Source: an uncultured Oscillospiraceae bacterium
GTDB taxonomy: Bacteria > Bacillota > Clostridia > Oscillospirales > Oscillospiraceae
Assembly (NCBI GenBank): GCA_949093475.1
Contig: CARXAY010000004.1
Span: forward strand, 1-18,907
Direction of reading: 5' to 3'
DNA: 18,907 nt
The notes under the pieces are model-generated. The model saw only the letters and a list, made by a program, of their open reading frames with translations, made no database searches and had not been told where the DNA came from. A program made the position numbers and the translations under genes. Below are positions 16,666-18,907 of the stretch, piece after piece (the stretch's first letter is position 1; each line of letters opens with the position of its first letter).

Positions 16666-16780
16666 ATGGCAATCAAAGTCAATATCCTATTATCGTGACG
16701 TGAATGGCAGTGCGAGAAAATTTGCGGAGGAAATGGCTGCAAGCGGTGTTGTTCAGACCATTCGTAAGAAAGAGGGGGAT
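16666..16780 (+). pseudogene. Truncated, frameshifted remnant of a small antibiotic-biosynthesis-monooxygenase-like gene
   Basis: The ATG at 16666 has a good GGAGGGAG ribosome site. It encodes MAIKVNI, then shifts frame and meets TGA at 16696. Removing one C near 16687 restores YYRDVNGSARKFAEEM, followed by a region ending in IRKKEG. That is the N-terminus of a small quinol-monooxygenase-like (ABM, YgiN-type) protein of about 95-100 residues seen in gut Firmicutes (recognised from memory). About 37 codons remain; the rest is gone, and the sequence runs directly into the next gene. The remnant is non-functional and acts at most as a leader for the nuclease gene. Confidence 0.72.
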
Positions 16781-16783
16781 TGT

Positions 16784-17623
16784 ATGTCTGACGCATTTTT
16801 GGAGCAATTTCTTGCACTGTTGACAGAAATCCAAGCGTCTCCTGAAAAGTTGGAGTGGTGCAGACGGTATTCCGTATACGACACGGATCGGGGTCAGGAT
16901 GAACTGGCCCGGTCGCTTTATGCCTTCGAGGAACAAGCTAACGCAAACGGGTTGGTCATCAAAAACTACCATCAAGTTATCCAGCAATACCGCTTAGATG
17001 AGGACGATGTTATAAATGTTCCCGCTTCTTGGCTAAAGGAGCAGTCTTATTTAACCACGCTTGCCTGCATTTCCTATCATTTCCGCAGAGACCACTTTAG
17101 CGAGGGCTCTTTGATTTCCGAGAGCATTGCCAGCGGAGCTATGCTGCGAATGCTCCGTCATCTGAAATTTCGGTCATTTGGAACTGGCGTAGCTACCACT
17201 TTGGAAACACTTTACGGGCTTTCCTGCCAAGGCATCCCCGATGTGCCGGGTGTCTATTGGGTTCTTGCCCCGGAAGGCTTTCCCATACATTTTGAAGCCA
17301 CCGCCCTCAATCCCTCCGCCCCTCCTTATTGCGTGGATGTACTTATGGAAAAGTACGCCGCTTGCAAAGACAAACGGATTTTGTATATTGGTAAAGCAAG
17401 CGGAAAGAAGGGGCTGCACCAAAGGCTTCAGCAATATATGAAATACGGCTGGAATAAAGCCGTCAATCACAAGGGCGGGCGCGCCATCTGGCAAATTCAG
17501 AACGCCGGAATGCTGCTGTTGACCTACGAGCCTTGCCCCGACTGTGTTGAGCGAGAACGTCAGCTTCTGCGCGATTACCGAGCAGCCAACGGCTGTTATC
17601 CGTTAGCAAATTGGCGAGGGTAA
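16784..17623 (+). CDS. GIY-YIG-like nuclease with DUF6508-like N-terminal domain
   Basis: 279 residues from the ATG at 16784 (MSDAFLEQF), with GAGGGGG about five bases upstream. The frame is open further upstream, but that part encodes the monooxygenase remnant. The N-terminal 130 residues contain ISYHFRRDHFSEG (97-109) and GAMLRMLRHLK, resembling DUF6508 (by eye). The C-terminal part fits a GIY-YIG fold: GVYWV (156-160), YIGKA (201-205), R214 in LHQRLQQY, H229 in HKGGRAIW and a glutamate (E256 or E258) in VERERQLL, then NGCYPLANW. GIY-YIG enzymes cut DNA and occur in repair, homing and restriction. CPDC (251-254) might bind a metal. The target and role are unknown. Composition is less GC-rich than the neighbours, suggesting transfer. 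Confidence 0.75.
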   Translation: MSDAFLEQFLALLTEIQASPEKLEWCRRYSVYDTDRGQDELARSLYAFEEQANANGLVIKNYHQVIQQYRLDEDDVINVPASWLKEQSYLTTLACISYHFRRDHFSEGSLISESIASGAMLRMLRHLKFRSFGTGVATTLETLYGLSCQGIPDVPGVYWVLAPEGFPIHFEATALNPSAPPYCVDVLMEKYAACKDKRILYIGKASGKKGLHQRLQQYMKYGWNKAVNHKGGRAIWQIQNAGMLLLTYEPCPDCVERERQLLRDYRAANGCYPLANWRG

Positions 17624-17714
17624 GCCGCATCATTTTTTCCGAAAGCCCTCGTGAGCCTATCACACCCAGCACAGAGCGTCAACAGACGGTCTTTCGGGCG
17701 GTTGATGCTTATGG

Positions 17715-17720
17715 TATAAT
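17715..17720 (+). promoter_or_regulatory. Extended -10 promoter of the EamA-GNAT unit
   Basis: ATGGTATAAT contains a TGG extension and a perfect TATAAT (17715-17720), 31 bases before the EamA start. No convincing -35 is present. The 130 bases between the nuclease gene and the next start hold nothing else I can name. Confidence 0.65.
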
Positions 17721-17751
17721 GGAAAAACCCAAACAGAAAGGAAATGGTGCT

Positions 17752-18165
17752 ATGTGGTTCTGGTTTGCATTGGGGTCGGCGGTATTTGCCGCGCTGACCT
17801 CCATTTTGGCGAAGGTCGGGATTGACGGAGTCAACTCCAACCTCGCCACGGCGTTGCGCACCGTGGTCGTGGTGGTCATGGCGTGGGGAATGGTTTTTTT
17901 GACCAGCGCCCAGAAGGGGATCGGGGACATCAGCAAAAGGAGCTGGCTGTTTCTGATCCTGTCCGGCCTTGCCACAGGGGCTTCTTGGCTGTGCTACTAC
18001 AAGGCGCTGCAGCTCGGCCCGGCCTCCAAGGTCGTGCCCATCGACAAGCTGAGCGTGGTCATCACGCTGGTGCTGGCCTTTGTTTTTCTGCACGAGGAAT
18101 TTACGCCAAAGTCCGTGGTGGGCTGCCTGTTGATCGGCGCGGGCACGCTGCTGATGGTGTTGTAA
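17752..18165 (+). CDS. Half-size EamA/DMT-family transporter
   Basis: 137 residues from the ATG at 17752 (MWFWFALGSA); AAAGGAA lies about nine bases upstream. Codons further upstream would put a hydrophilic tail in front of the first helix. Five transmembrane segments are visible (about 2-20, 31-51, 64-85, 98-114, 119-137). The EamA-typical signature PIDKLSVVITLVLAFVF is followed by an acidic HEEF. Full EamA proteins have ten helices; five-helix versions exist as a known class and work as dimers. They move small metabolites or drugs across the inner membrane. The substrate is unknown. It precedes the acetyltransferase gene by 18 bases, so the two are cotranscribed. Confidence 0.88.
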   Translation: MWFWFALGSAVFAALTSILAKVGIDGVNSNLATALRTVVVVVMAWGMVFLTSAQKGIGDISKRSWLFLILSGLATGASWLCYYKALQLGPASKVVPIDKLSVVITLVLAFVFLHEEFTPKSVVGCLLIGAGTLLMVL

Positions 18166-18183
18166 AGGCTGTGAGGTGATACC

Positions 18184-18702
18184 GTGGTCATACGAAGGGA
18201 AAAAGCGCAGGATGCGGGCGCGATATACGAAGCGGTGAAGAGCGCCTTTGCTACCGCGGAGCACGCCGACGGGAACGAGCATGAGCTGGTCAACGCGCTG
18301 CGGGAGGGCAGGGCGTACATCCCCGAGCTGTCCTTGGTCGCGGAGGCCGACGGAAGGATCGTCGGGCACATCATGTTCACAAAGGCGGAGGTCGGGGACA
18401 CAACGGTTTTGGCCTTAGCCCCACTGTCTGTGCTGCCGGAGTATCAGCGGCAGGGCATAGGAACTGCGTTGATCCGGGAGGGCCACCGGCTTGCCGGAGC
18501 GTTGGGCTATGGATGGTCTGTCGTGCTGGGCAGCGAGACCTATTATCCGAGAATGGGCTATCTGCCGGCGGATACCTTTGGGATCAAAGCGCCCTTCGAT
18601 GTGCCGCGGGAAAACTTTATGGCGTGCAGGCTGACTGAGTCTGCCCCTGCGGTGCGCGGCACGGTTCGGTATGCGAAAGAATTTGGCATAGCAGAGCGAT
18701 AG
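18184..18702 (+). CDS. GNAT-family N-acetyltransferase (YhbS-like)
   Basis: 172 residues starting at a GTG with GAGGTGAT seven bases upstream. The acetyl-CoA-binding motif is LAPLSVLPEYQRQGIGTAL (78-96), including the QRQGIG loop. LGSETYYPRMGY (115-126) is the region typical of YhbS-like enzymes. It transfers acetyl groups from acetyl-CoA to an amine of an unknown small molecule or protein. The gene sits between the half-size EamA transporter (18 bases upstream) and the DUF5655-like gene (14 bases downstream), forming a compact plus-strand unit. No operator is visible. Confidence 0.9.
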   Translation: MVIRREKAQDAGAIYEAVKSAFATAEHADGNEHELVNALREGRAYIPELSLVAEADGRIVGHIMFTKAEVGDTTVLALAPLSVLPEYQRQGIGTALIREGHRLAGALGYGWSVVLGSETYYPRMGYLPADTFGIKAPFDVPRENFMACRLTESAPAVRGTVRYAKEFGIAER

Positions 18703-18716
18703 AAGGAGAAGCGGTT

Positions 18717-18907
18717 ATGTATCAGGCACAGAGCGATGAACTGATGTTTTTTGACCGGCATAGGGCGGCGCTCCCTCTGTATGAAGCCTTTGCCGGGGTG
18801 CTGCTTCAGCGGTTTCCCGCGGCGTCCGTGCGGGTGCAGAAAACCCAGATCACCTTCACAAACCGCCACATCTTTGCCTGCGTTTCCTTTGCACGGGTGA
18901 AGAAAAA
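18717..18907 (+). CDS. DUF5655-like protein, 3' end outside window
   Basis: 63 complete codons are present from the ATG at 18717, with AAGGAGA six to seven bases upstream; the frame remains open at the right edge. The visible start has LPLYEAFAGVLLQRFP, then VQKTQITFTNRHIFACVSF, matching my memory of the small DUF5655 domain, often a 110-residue stand-alone protein with a possible transport or DNA-related role that is not established. It is 14 bases after the acetyltransferase gene, in the same unit. Confidence 0.72.
   Translation, partial: MYQAQSDELMFFDRHRAALPLYEAFAGVLLQRFPAASVRVQKTQITFTNRHIFACVSFARVKK

Noticed and set aside
17639..17697. CCGAAAG/CTTTCGG inverted repeat before the EamA gene
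   Set aside because: Only 7 bp with a 45-base loop; expected by chance and not placed like a terminator or operator.

Overview
The window is chromosomal DNA of a GC-rich Bacillota, most likely a gut Oscillospiraceae-type Clostridium relative (inference). The reasons are the hrcA-grpE-dnaK-dnaJ order with a perfect CIRCE operator, an RNase J gene, strong GGAGG-type ribosome sites with several GTG starts, and protein families typical of gut Clostridia. No phage, transposase gene or CRISPR array is present.

Layout. (1) 1-6206, minus strand: the class I heat-shock operon hrcA-grpE-dnaK-dnaJ, with a sigma-A-like promoter overlapped by CIRCE. It is followed, beyond a hairpin, by a GT-C (PMT/GT39-like) membrane glycosyltransferase that runs off the left edge. 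(2) 6235-9590: an accessory block of small genes, arranged divergently. On the minus strand, a PadR regulator, a one-helix membrane protein with a HAAS-like N-terminus and a small exported protein overlap in one operon. On the plus strand, an AT-rich exported protein and two small membrane proteins form a second unit, with a 17-bp palindrome at its presumed transcription start. Exported proteins of both units carry the same short VDLG-x-G-x-Y motif just after the signal peptide. This block is the least explained and most novel part of the window. (3) 9590-11509: the RNase J gene behind a long, structured 5' leader. (4) 11557-14093: a TetR-family regulator and a FAD-dependent oleate hydratase, separated by an exceptionally long inverted repeat with a 19-bp core palindrome. 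(5) 14106-16578: an aconitase-superfamily hydratase (YbhJ-like) on the minus strand, divergent from a tRNA-Ala(CGC) gene. (6) 16632-17623: a truncated, frameshifted remnant of a small monooxygenase gene whose promoter and ribosome site now lie in front of a GIY-YIG-like nuclease with a DUF6508-like N-terminus. (7) 17715-18907: a half-size EamA transporter, a YhbS-like acetyltransferase and the start of a DUF5655-like protein.

How the genes work together. HrcA represses its own operon through CIRCE, and GrpE, DnaK and DnaJ form the Hsp70 cycle. The TetR protein is the obvious candidate regulator of the oleate hydratase, a fatty-acid detoxification enzyme. PadR/HAAS pairs in Bacillota usually control an envelope function, so the two divergent small-gene units probably form one envelope or secretion-related module, but no function can be read from the sequence. 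All identifications come from reading motifs by eye; no database search was run.
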